This document shows positions 1-4,709 of a stretch of 5,382 nt of DNA, one piece after another. The notes below the pieces were generated by a model. The model saw only the letters and a list, made by a program, of their open reading frames with translations, was not told the DNA's origin and made no database searches. The DNA comes from Chloroflexota bacterium. GTDB taxonomy: Bacteria > Chloroflexota > Anaerolineae > Anaerolineales > Villigracilaceae. Each line of letters opens with the position of its first letter. Position 1 is the stretch's first letter. The DNA lies in the NCBI GenBank assembly GCA_021812905.1, contig JAKAMM010000138.1, positions 1 to 5,382 of the forward strand, read 5' to 3'. A program made the position numbers and the translations under genes.

Positions 1-579
1 ATGGAAGGTGTATTCAAATGGGTCGCTTTTCTATCTTCAAAAAGAGATGCACGTGTGCCCGTTCCCAATCAATACTTTGGCGCGTTCGGCGATGGTACGA
101 TTAAATATCGTGGCATTGAATTACGCAGACGGGATACAACTTTATGGGTACGAAAGATTCAACTGGCTGCACTTGAAATTCTTGCAAGGGCGAATACACC
201 AAAGCAAATGACGGACTATATCCCGCATGTGCTTGACTTTGTGGACCGCGCCAAGCACGATTTGAAAGCTGGTCGTGTGCCACATGAGGAATTGATCGTA
301 AAACAGAAGTTGAGTCGAACACTGGATGGATACAAGTCCCCATCGCCTGCAGCACGCGCTGCCTTGCAATTGCAGGCCATTGGCCGGCAGATCGCCCCTG
401 GTCAGTCAGTGCAATTTCTGTTTACACGGGGCGGTTCCGGAGTCCAGGCTTGGGAACTCGGAGAAACTCTGGACTCCGGAAGATTGGATACAAAACGATA
501 TTGCATATTGTTGGATCGGGCTATACAGACAGTGCTTGATCCATGTAAGCCATTATATGTTCCAGAAAGATTGTTGTAA
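1..579 (+). CDS. Family B DNA polymerase, C-terminal fragment (cut by left edge)
   Basis: This is the C-terminal part of a family B (Pol II/archaeal PolB-like) DNA polymerase, an enzyme of template-directed DNA synthesis. It is recognised from two stretches. The first, at about residues 18-47, has the order VPVPNQYFG ... RGIELRRRDTT, typical of the palm-to-thumb passage. The second, at about residues 96-143, has EELIVKQKLSR followed by YKSP, an Ala-rich helix and IGRQIAPGQSVQFLF, the thumb signature of this family. Full-length relatives have roughly 700-800 residues or more, so about 190 residues is only the end. The exonuclease domain and the catalytic DTDS palm motif are not here. The frame is open to base 1, so the ATG there is probably an internal Met rather than the true start. 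A truncated gene cannot be excluded from this window. The gene converges with the minus-strand operon, 7 bp apart, and contains a 13-bp inverted repeat at 435-481. Confidence 0.85.
   Translation: MEGVFKWVAFLSSKRDARVPVPNQYFGAFGDGTIKYRGIELRRRDTTLWVRKIQLAALEILARANTPKQMTDYIPHVLDFVDRAKHDLKAGRVPHEELIVKQKLSRTLDGYKSPSPAARAALQLQAIGRQIAPGQSVQFLFTRGGSGVQAWELGETLDSGRLDTKRYCILLDRAIQTVLDPCKPLYVPERLL
435..481. repeat. 13-bp perfect inverted repeat within the polymerase gene
   Basis: The arm TTCCGGAGTCCAG (435-447) is repeated exactly in inverted orientation as CTGGACTCCGGAA (469-481), around a 21-base spacer. It lies inside the coding region, in the variable tail of the polymerase after the thumb. The reading frame stays open across it, coding GSGVQAW before and TLDSGR after. 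No T-tract follows, so it does not look like an intrinsic terminator. A role in mRNA structure or as a binding site is possible but unproven. Confidence 0.7.
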
Positions 580-586
580 GTGAGTT

Positions 587-1795
587 TTATTGCCCAGGCC
601 ATCCGATCTGGCCCTGACCTTCACGCACAGCCCAGTAAATGATCCCACCCCAATTCCAGGAACGTTGATAGCGTGGATTGTCCACGCGATTGTTGTCGTC
701 CATGCGCCGTAGAGTCAGGTTGTTGTCCCAATAGGCATCCGGCGTTCCGTCATTATTGATGTCCGCCATGAGAGCGGCAGGCAGGCCTTGTACTGCGGAG
801 GGTGGAATCTCACCACCACTGGAATGATGTTTCCAATCATGGCCTACAACATCGCGGTGGCCCGTTCCGCCGCCGCAGTTGTAATTGCCACTGCCATTCG
901 GACCGGCGACACATCCTTGGACGGCTTCATATTCATCGTAATGCAATTCCCAAAACAACTTATAGGGTGCGCGTCCATTACCTACAAACAAAGGAATATC
1001 GCCGGGCAATTCATCCAGCCCACCCACACTTCCCGCCAGCGGTCCGCCACCAACGGCAGGGTGAGAAGGCACCTCCCATTGGATCATGATCGGGTTGCCC
1101 GTAGTGCCTTGATTGGGCAGGAGCAAATCTCCGATGAGAGGCAGGGTCACAAACATCGGACCCGCCGGTCGCAGGCTGAGAATTAAACGTAAATCCTGCC
1201 AATCGCCTTCCTGCGGATTGTTTGGTGAACCACCGCCATAGGGAATGTAATTCACACCGCCTGAACCGGTGGACTCTGGTTGCCCTCCATTACGAGCTGC
1301 TGTCGGCCAGCGCACCAGAGTTGCGGGATAGGGCCGCACATCCAGATAGATTTCAGGAAAGGAGACGTGTGCGCTCACTTTCCATTCCGTATTTCCGCAG
1401 GTTATGCCGCCTGCGCCGACGGAGAAGGTTGTACAGGGATGCTGAGGCGGCGATATATTTGGCAGTTCACAAGGCATATTGGCAATCTGTTCCGTAATAC
1501 CAATGATCTCGCCAGTGCAGTTGTCCACTCGGATGGGAAAGACCTTGCAGGTGCTGGTGCTGGCATCATACTCAATCACCTTGAATGCCAGGTGATTTCC
1601 CGGTGTGCAAGCGCCACCGCCATTATCATTTCCTCCACCGTCATTCCCGCCACCTCCATCATTTCCTCCTCCGGTTGTACAAATTATGCTCCCATCTGGT
1701 TGAAAGGAACACGATGGAGCGGATTGAGCCTGGACTGCATTCGGCTGAAACAATAGCAATGCAGACAGGATGAGAAGCAGCGTTGCACGCTTCAT
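587..1795 (-). CDS. Secreted Cys- and Gly/Asn-rich protein of the Tad operon, unrecognised family
   Basis: This 402-residue protein has a clear Sec signal peptide: basic MKR, a Leu-rich core at residues 5-16, and a likely cut after VQAQ near residue 24 (alternatively after VQA). A low-complexity run of Gly, Asn and Asp at residues 42-61 (GGGND-type units) follows and probably acts as a flexible linker. The rest is Pro/Gly-rich and predicted extracellular. It has ten cysteines (29, 39, 63, 83, 93, 109, 121, 133, 295, 307), which suggests disulfides. Residues 345-353 (DINNDGTPD) resemble a dockerin/FG-GAP-type calcium-binding loop. The C-terminus is rich in Trp and Tyr, and no transmembrane anchor or sorting signal is visible. 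The start ATG overlaps the preceding stop (ATGA, 1792-1795), with GGAG at 1803-1806 as ribosome binding site. I do not recognise the family. As the last gene of a pilus operon it could be a tip, adhesin-like or surface-exposed accessory subunit, which is inference from context. Confidence 0.85.
   Translation of the reverse strand: MKRATLLLILSALLLFQPNAVQAQSAPSCSFQPDGSIICTTGGGNDGGGGNDGGGNDNGGGACTPGNHLAFKVIEYDASTSTCKVFPIRVDNCTGEIIGITEQIANMPCELPNISPPQHPCTTFSVGAGGITCGNTEWKVSAHVSFPEIYLDVRPYPATLVRWPTAARNGGQPESTGSGGVNYIPYGGGSPNNPQEGDWQDLRLILSLRPAGPMFVTLPLIGDLLLPNQGTTGNPIMIQWEVPSHPAVGGGPLAGSVGGLDELPGDIPLFVGNGRAPYKLFWELHYDEYEAVQGCVAGPNGSGNYNCGGGTGHRDVVGHDWKHHSSGGEIPPSAVQGLPAALMADINNDGTPDAYWDNNLTLRRMDDNNRVDNPRYQRSWNWGGIIYWAVREGQGQIGWPGQ
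1613..1672 (-). repeat. Gly-Asn-Asp coding microrepeat
   Basis: Imperfect 15-18 base units code for GGGND, GGGGND and GGGND, followed by NGGG, at residues 42-61 of the secreted protein. The Gly codons vary (GGA, GGT, GGC, GGG), so the repeat is not a fresh DNA slippage product and seems kept at the protein level. It probably forms a flexible, possibly cation-binding linker after the signal peptide. Confidence 0.7.
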
Positions 1796-2820
1796 GGTCT
1801 TGCTCCATTTGGATTAACTGATAATCCATTGAGAATGGCCTGTTTCTCGCTTTCATCTGTCATGGTCTGCCAGTGCTCTGGCGGGGGCTGCATGATGAGA
1901 TGATACGTATTCATCAACCACTTTGCGTCCCACGGATAAGAATCATACAACGTGGCAACCGTCAAGCGTTCCTTGGCATTCGCTTTTAGATCGGTGATTT
2001 CCAGTTTTGGATCATCCTGAGTTCCCAGCCAGACCCAGTTTCCATAGGACAGATAACCAAAGAGCAGGAAGGAGCGCATGGGCTTCGCGGGAGAATTATA
2101 GGTATGATCGTTCAATGAATAAACAATGTGTGTGTTTTCGGCATCCTCCACAACCAGACAAATCACCGGGTAATCGCCGCCCCATATCTCCATGCGGTTG
2201 CCCACGACCGTGGATGTTCGAAAGCAGCCGCGCAATGCATACGTCACTGCGGCTTCACCATTTGCGTTGAGCCGCCATTCCGTGAAATCGGGATTCGGCG
2301 GGATGAAACTGACAGGGACTGCCGCCAGCCCTTTTGCATTTGCAGGGATGGGTACTGTTTTCATTTGTCTCATTGGCATTTCATTCAAGCCGAGTTGTTG
2401 TGTTGCTTCCGCCCGGCTATATCCTTCCCGCACAGCCAGCGCCCAGGCAATCGTCTTTTCCAATCCTTGATACACACAGGCGGGTTGGATGACGTTGTAA
2501 TTCTCGCTGATATAGGATGGTGTGAGCGACCAGTCTGCTGAATCGGTTGGACAGCCGTAAGGTGTTCCATCTCCTAGCTGGATTGTTGCAAGTGGTTCAG
2601 CTTCCAATGTTTCAGTGGCTTGTGTGGTTAATGAAACGGATATAGGTGTGGCCTGCACCCTACTCATCAGCAGATATCGATTGAGTCCAGCCATGCCTCC
2701 AGCCATCAAAAGTAGAAGCAGGATTAGCCCGGTAATAACCGTATAGGCACGCGGTTGTCTCTTCCCGGCAAGGTCTTTATAGGTCAATCCATCCAGGATT
2801 GTTTTCCAAAGGGTTTTCAT
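1792..2820 (-). CDS. Single-pass membrane-anchored extracytoplasmic protein of the Tad operon, unrecognised family
   Basis: This 342-residue protein has a short basic cytoplasmic N-terminus (residues 1-25, ending KRQPRAY), one strong hydrophobic helix at about 26-46 (TVITGLILLLLLMAGGMAGL), and a large domain expected outside the membrane. That domain starts with a Thr/Ala/Glu-rich linker (about 55-80). It holds four cysteines (90, 115, 199, 221), possibly two disulfides, and many Trp and Tyr residues in the second half. The start at 2820 is chosen because GGAG lies 4 bases upstream (2825-2828) and it follows the previous stop by 13 nt. An in-frame ATG at 2859 would overlap that gene and has no ribosome binding site. 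The stop overlaps the next start (ATGA). No known domain or catalytic motif is recognised. Position in a pilus operon suggests an accessory role, such as assembly at the membrane or presenting the secreted product of the next gene. Confidence 0.85.
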   Translation of the reverse strand: MKTLWKTILDGLTYKDLAGKRQPRAYTVITGLILLLLLMAGGMAGLNRYLLMSRVQATPISVSLTTQATETLEAEPLATIQLGDGTPYGCPTDSADWSLTPSYISENYNVIQPACVYQGLEKTIAWALAVREGYSRAEATQQLGLNEMPMRQMKTVPIPANAKGLAAVPVSFIPPNPDFTEWRLNANGEAAVTYALRGCFRTSTVVGNRMEIWGGDYPVICLVVEDAENTHIVYSLNDHTYNSPAKPMRSFLLFGYLSYGNWVWLGTQDDPKLEITDLKANAKERLTVATLYDSYPWDAKWLMNTYHLIMQPPPEHWQTMTDESEKQAILNGLSVNPNGARP

Positions 2821-2824
2821 TCTT

Positions 2825-2828
2825 CTCC
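2825..2828 (-). promoter_or_regulatory. Ribosome binding site of the 342-residue membrane protein
   Basis: GGAG is followed by AAGA and then ATG at 2820. It decides in favour of this start over the upstream in-frame ATG at 2859, which has no such sequence. Confidence 0.65.
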
Positions 2829-2833
2829 AAAAA

Positions 2834-3250
2834 TCATTGATCTTCGCGGGTGACGCCATGCGCTAGATATCCAATTGCGCGCACGGTCACCCAACGGGCG
2901 GGTAGTAGATAGCCTGCGGAGCGGGTTTGGGCTGTTACAAAACAGGCGGGACGTCCCTGATATCGTCCGCAGGAGACCGAGAGTAGTTGGGCAGATGCGG
3001 GTCGTTGCGCATTGAAGTAGGCTGCCGCAATGCCATTGCCGGCAGTGGTGGCCGTGATGGTCCCATCGGGTAAGACTGTGATCTCCTGTGCGCCCGCATG
3101 TGCGGCGAGGTCGGCGGCGGCCACGGTCTCCATCACGCGCGCATTCGTCACCATGTAATCAAGGATGCCCAGCAGAAATAGAGACATGACCGGCATGAGA
3201 ATTGCAAATAACAGAATAGTCTGGCCGTGTTCATTTCGTTTATGTTTCAT
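2834..3250 (-). CDS. TadG-like pilus assembly protein
   Basis: This 138-residue protein has the layout of the TadE/G-like N-terminal (Tad) domain. A short basic head ends in HGQ (residues 8-10), followed by a hydrophobic helix (about 12-32, ILLFAILMPVMSLFLLG). The segment VMETVAAADLAAHAGAQE (39-56) matches the family's typical NAADAAALAGA region. Position +5 after the G9^Q10 site is Leu rather than Glu, unlike the two TadE-like neighbours. This fits TadG-type proteins, which need not be processed as pseudopilins. The remaining part is extracytoplasmic and has a Cys pair (94 and 103). It is much shorter than classical TadG proteins, which carry an additional large C-terminal domain. The start is ATG at 3250, overlapping the previous stop as ATGA (3247-3250), with GAGG at 3256-3259. 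The alternative ATG at 3292 would add 14 residues and overlap far more. The probable role is anchoring or assembling Flp pili at the cell surface. Confidence 0.8.
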   Translation of the reverse strand: MKHKRNEHGQTILLFAILMPVMSLFLLGILDYMVTNARVMETVAAADLAAHAGAQEITVLPDGTITATTAGNGIAAAYFNAQRPASAQLLSVSCGRYQGRPACFVTAQTRSAGYLLPARWVTVRAIGYLAHGVTREDQ

Positions 3251-3675
3251 CGCCACCTCGCTTTCCAGGTCTCGGAGCGTGAGATGAACCATTCGCTGTT
3301 CCAGCCGCTTTGACTCAAACCAAGCAGACTATCGAACAGGGTCGACGCTTGAAATGAAACTAGGCAGCGACCTGGCAGACCCGGACCACCCGGCGGAGAG
3401 ACCTGCACCTGATATTGCACGCCTGCCGTGGCAGACCAGTCGGCATTCAACGTGTTCCATGCGACATTCACAGCGTTACGTCGTGCGCGGGCAGGATCAG
3501 GCGATTGAGATAGAAACTGCGTACAGGCATATGCGGCGGCGGTTGCGGCAGAGCGGGCGCGATGGGTGGGAATCCAAGCGAGCAAACCAAAAGCCATCAA
3601 GACTGCCAGCATTGCGAACAGTGCAGTTTCCGCCAATGCCTGACCGCGTTCGCCTCTTCGATGCTTGACTTTCAT
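3247..3675 (-). CDS. TadE-like pseudopilin (second copy, TadF position)
   Basis: This 142-residue protein begins MKVKHRRGERGQALAETALF. It has a basic leader, a predicted prepilin cleavage site between G11 and Q12, Glu at +5 (E16), and a hydrophobic helix at about 17-35. This is the class III signature of TadE/TadF minor pseudopilins, which are trimmed by the TadV/CpaA-type peptidase and needed for Flp fibre formation. The mature part is Ala/Ser-rich with two Cys (CTQFL and GRCLV segments) and lies outside the membrane. The start at 3675 is chosen because it gives an ATGA overlap with the upstream TadE gene (3672-3675) and has GGAGG at 3682-3686. A longer in-frame reading from 3774 would add 33 residues inside the neighbouring gene, in front of the prepilin signature. 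The stop forms another ATGA with the TadG-like gene. Whether it is the functional equivalent of TadF rests on position only. Confidence 0.85.
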   Translation of the reverse strand: MKVKHRRGERGQALAETALFAMLAVLMAFGLLAWIPTHRARSAATAAAYACTQFLSQSPDPARARRNAVNVAWNTLNADWSATAGVQYQVQVSPPGGPGLPGRCLVSFQASTLFDSLLGLSQSGWNSEWFISRSETWKARWR

Positions 3676-4064
3676 TCGATACCTCCGGCAGGAGGCGGAC
3701 CGGGATAAAAGCGCCATAGGCGGAAATTGGTTTCTGCCCGTTGCGCTTCGATCAGTCGGACGCCAAAGATCCAATCACGCGAGTCTTCCACGTTGATCAA
3801 TGAGCGCACCTGGCGCGGACCGTTCTGCCCTGCGTTGATCTGATCCGCCAGGTCGGGCCACAAAACATTGTCTCTTGCATGTTCTGTGGCCGGGGTGTTG
3901 TATGAGCCGGAGGCGACACCCGTGATGAACACGCCCCAATCCATCGAGGCGGAACGAAAGGCATAGAACGCGGCGAAGGTCATGCCGAACAGGAGCAGGA
4001 TCAGGACCGGCATGATCAACGCGAACTCCGCCATCGTCTGCCCCTTTTCCTTGTGGTGAATCAT
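3672..4064 (-). CDS. tadE: TadE-like pseudopilin
   Basis: This 130-residue protein has the classical TadE N-terminus MIHHKEKGQTMAEFALIMPV. It shows a short charged leader, a G8^Q9 cleavage site, Glu at +5 (E13), and a hydrophobic helix at about 15-35. TadE proteins are minor pseudopilins of the Tad (tight adherence) secretion system. They are processed by the dedicated prepilin peptidase and are required for making Flp fibres. The C-terminal part is soluble and ends in a Pro/Gly-rich tail (YPGPPPAGG). The start ATG at 4064 touches the stop codon of the Flp pilin gene with no base between. The only ribosome binding sequence is a weak GGCGG inside the pilin's last codons, so translation is probably coupled. 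The stop overlaps the next start as ATGA. The length is normal for the family. Confidence 0.9.
   Translation of the reverse strand: MIHHKEKGQTMAEFALIMPVLILLLFGMTFAAFYAFRSASMDWGVFITGVASGSYNTPATEHARDNVLWPDLADQINAGQNGPRQVRSLINVEDSRDWIFGVRLIEAQRAETNFRLWRFYPGPPPAGGIE
3682..3686 (-). promoter_or_regulatory. Ribosome binding site of the second TadE-like gene
   Basis: GGAGG is followed by a 6-base spacer (TATCGA) and then ATG at 3675. It fixes the start and thereby the short basic leader needed for a class III prepilin signal. Confidence 0.75.
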
Positions 4065-4244
4065 TTATCCGCCTCGCGCCATGCGCAGGGCTTCGATGCC
4101 GGCTTCGAAGGCGGCGATCAGTTCAGTTTTATAGCGTGCGATCACGGCAATGGCGACTACACCCACTGCACCCAGGATCAGGGCATATTCGGCAAAGTCC
4201 TGACCATCCTCTTCGCGCATGAAACGTTTGAATAACTTGACCAT
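4065..4244 (-). CDS. flp: Flp-type pilin (class III/IVb prepilin)
   Basis: This 59-residue gene encodes the major subunit of a Tad/Flp pilus, a thin fibre assembled across the cytoplasmic membrane. The N-terminus MVKLFKRFMREEDG is a positively charged leader. It is followed by the hallmark QDFAEYALIL, with cleavage expected between G14 and Q15, leaving Glu at +5 and Tyr at +6. That Glu-Tyr pair defines Flp pilins. The hydrophobic helix runs from about 21 to 37 (ALILGAVGVVAIAVIAR), and the mature protein of 45 residues ends in RMARGG. Size and layout match Flp/Fap pilins exactly. AAGGAG lies 6 bases upstream of the ATG (4251-4256), the best ribosome binding site in the window, as expected for an abundant product. 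It is the first gene of the pilus operon, with the tadE start directly at its stop. A terminator-like hairpin sits just upstream (4264-4297). Only one pilin copy is present. Confidence 0.95.
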   Translation of the reverse strand: MVKLFKRFMREEDGQDFAEYALILGAVGVVAIAVIARYKTELIAAFEAGIEALRMARGG

Positions 4245-4250
4245 GTGAAT

Positions 4251-4256
4251 CTCCTT
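4251..4256 (-). promoter_or_regulatory. Strong ribosome binding site of flp
   Basis: AAGGAG, preceded by further A residues, lies 6 bases (ATTCAC) before the flp ATG at 4244. It begins within 8 bases of the T-tract of the upstream hairpin, so the two elements are physically linked. Confidence 0.85.
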
Positions 4257-4263
4257 TTGAAAT

Positions 4264-4297
4264 AAAAAATCGGCTGGCAGAATACTCTGCCAGCCGA
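4264..4297 (-). terminator. Terminator-like hairpin immediately before flp (possible attenuator)
   Basis: Read on the minus strand, a perfect 12-bp stem (TCGGCTGGCAGA pairing with TCTGCCAGCCGA, arms 4286-4297 and 4270-4281) closes a 4-base loop. Six T residues follow (4269-4264). This is a textbook intrinsic terminator by sequence. It ends only about 5 bases before the flp ribosome binding site, so a promoter cannot easily fit between them. It could be an attenuator or readthrough control of the pilus operon, an mRNA 5' stabiliser, or the terminator of an older upstream transcript. On the plus strand no T-tract follows, so it is directional. Confidence 0.75.
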
Positions 4298-4345
4298 GAT
4301 GATATAGATTTATGCAGGGGGGTAATGGGAACGTGTCGTTATAGG

Positions 4346-4374
4346 TTGTCTGGTAACATAATTTGTTCTATACT
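4346..4374 (+). promoter_or_regulatory. Promoter-like sequence on the plus strand
   Basis: TTGTCT (4346-4351) and TATACT (4369-4374) are separated by 17 bases, the ideal spacing for a housekeeping sigma factor. They match the consensus boxes at 4 and 5 of 6 positions. Transcription would begin near 4381 and could run to the bidirectional terminator at 4615-4646, giving an RNA of about 265 nt. An ATG at 4384 would be almost leaderless. Such matches arise by chance in AT-rich DNA, so this is tentative. Confidence 0.3.
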
Positions 4375-4611
4375 ATTCAAAACATGAATGGGGCACAAAA
4401 AGACACCCAACGCAAAATATCGTTTTGGCGCAGCCCAGGGTATTGGCTGTATCACCAATGGGCTGATGTTATTGATTTTTTATGGAAAACTTCAATCCCA
4501 AATGGAGCGAACCTTTACCGCCAATTCCCTGTTAGATTTGCGGTGAAACCAATCACAAAACCAAGACATGCCCCAATGCCGAGAAAATGAGATTTTGAAA
4601 ATCAGCTTAAC

Positions 4612-4646
4612 AAAAAAAGGCTCCGATTTGATAATCGGAGCCTTTT
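4612..4646 (-). terminator. Intrinsic terminator of the LCP gene, probably bidirectional
   Basis: A perfect 14-bp inverted repeat (AAAAGGCTCCGATT at 4615-4628 and AATCGGAGCCTTTT at 4633-4646) surrounds a TGAT loop. On the minus strand it ends in seven T residues (4618-4612), about 65 bases after the LCP stop codon, which is a strong intrinsic terminator. On the plus strand it is followed by TTTTACTTTT (4643-4652), so it can also stop plus-strand transcription. It separates the LCP gene from the pilus operon. Confidence 0.9.
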
Positions 4647-4709
4647 ACTTTTCCAGATCGCAATAGCAAGCTATCTGAGTTAAAGATGTTCACCGTTGGG
4701 TGTAACCAC

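Larger units (their letters stand above)
4245..4709. other. Intergenic region between the LCP gene and the pilus operon, no convincing gene
   Basis: This 465-bp stretch is visibly richer in A and T than its neighbours. Besides the two terminator-like hairpins and the promoter-like sequence listed separately, it holds small hairpins at 4411-4430 (CGCAAAA ... TTTTGGCG) and 4431-4465 (CAGCCCA ... TGGGCTG, with inner ATTGG/CCAAT). A plus-strand reading frame of 68 codons (4384-4590) has no ribosome binding site and gives a basic, Trp-rich protein that resembles nothing I know. On the minus strand, 4515-4601 reads as a Gly-rich hydrophobic segment (LGIGACLGFVIGF) but has no start codon and is preceded by a stop, so at best it is a gene remnant. 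I see no clear sigma-70 promoter for flp by eye. Confidence 0.6.

Noticed and set aside
594..620. Small GGCCA/TGGCC hairpin near the end of the pilus operon
   Set aside because: It has only 5 bp, lies within coding sequence and has no T-tract, so it is not a credible terminator.
788..1186. A 132-codon plus-strand reading frame
   Set aside because: It is antisense to the same secreted protein gene and shows no domain or ribosome binding site.
1613..1672. Possible CRISPR-like or tandem DNA repeat
   Set aside because: The periodicity is short and imperfect, explained by Gly-Asn-Asp codons with varied third bases. There are no spacers.
1280..1756. A 158-codon plus-strand reading frame
   Set aside because: It lies wholly antisense to the secreted protein gene, which has a signal peptide, a ribosome binding site and operon coupling. 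Its composition is that of an antisense shadow.
2128..2541. A 137-codon plus-strand reading frame
   Set aside because: It is antisense to the membrane-anchored protein gene. Its many His and Cys codons are typical of a shadow frame.
3676..3774. Longer N-terminus of the second TadE-like protein starting at 3774
   Set aside because: It would put 33 residues before the prepilin signature. The ATG at 3675 has GGAGG at the right distance and an ATGA overlap with the upstream gene.
4384..4590. A 68-codon plus-strand reading frame in the intergenic region
   Set aside because: It has no ribosome binding site, an unusual basic Trp-rich composition and no recognisable family. It is kept only as part of the small-transcript hypothesis.
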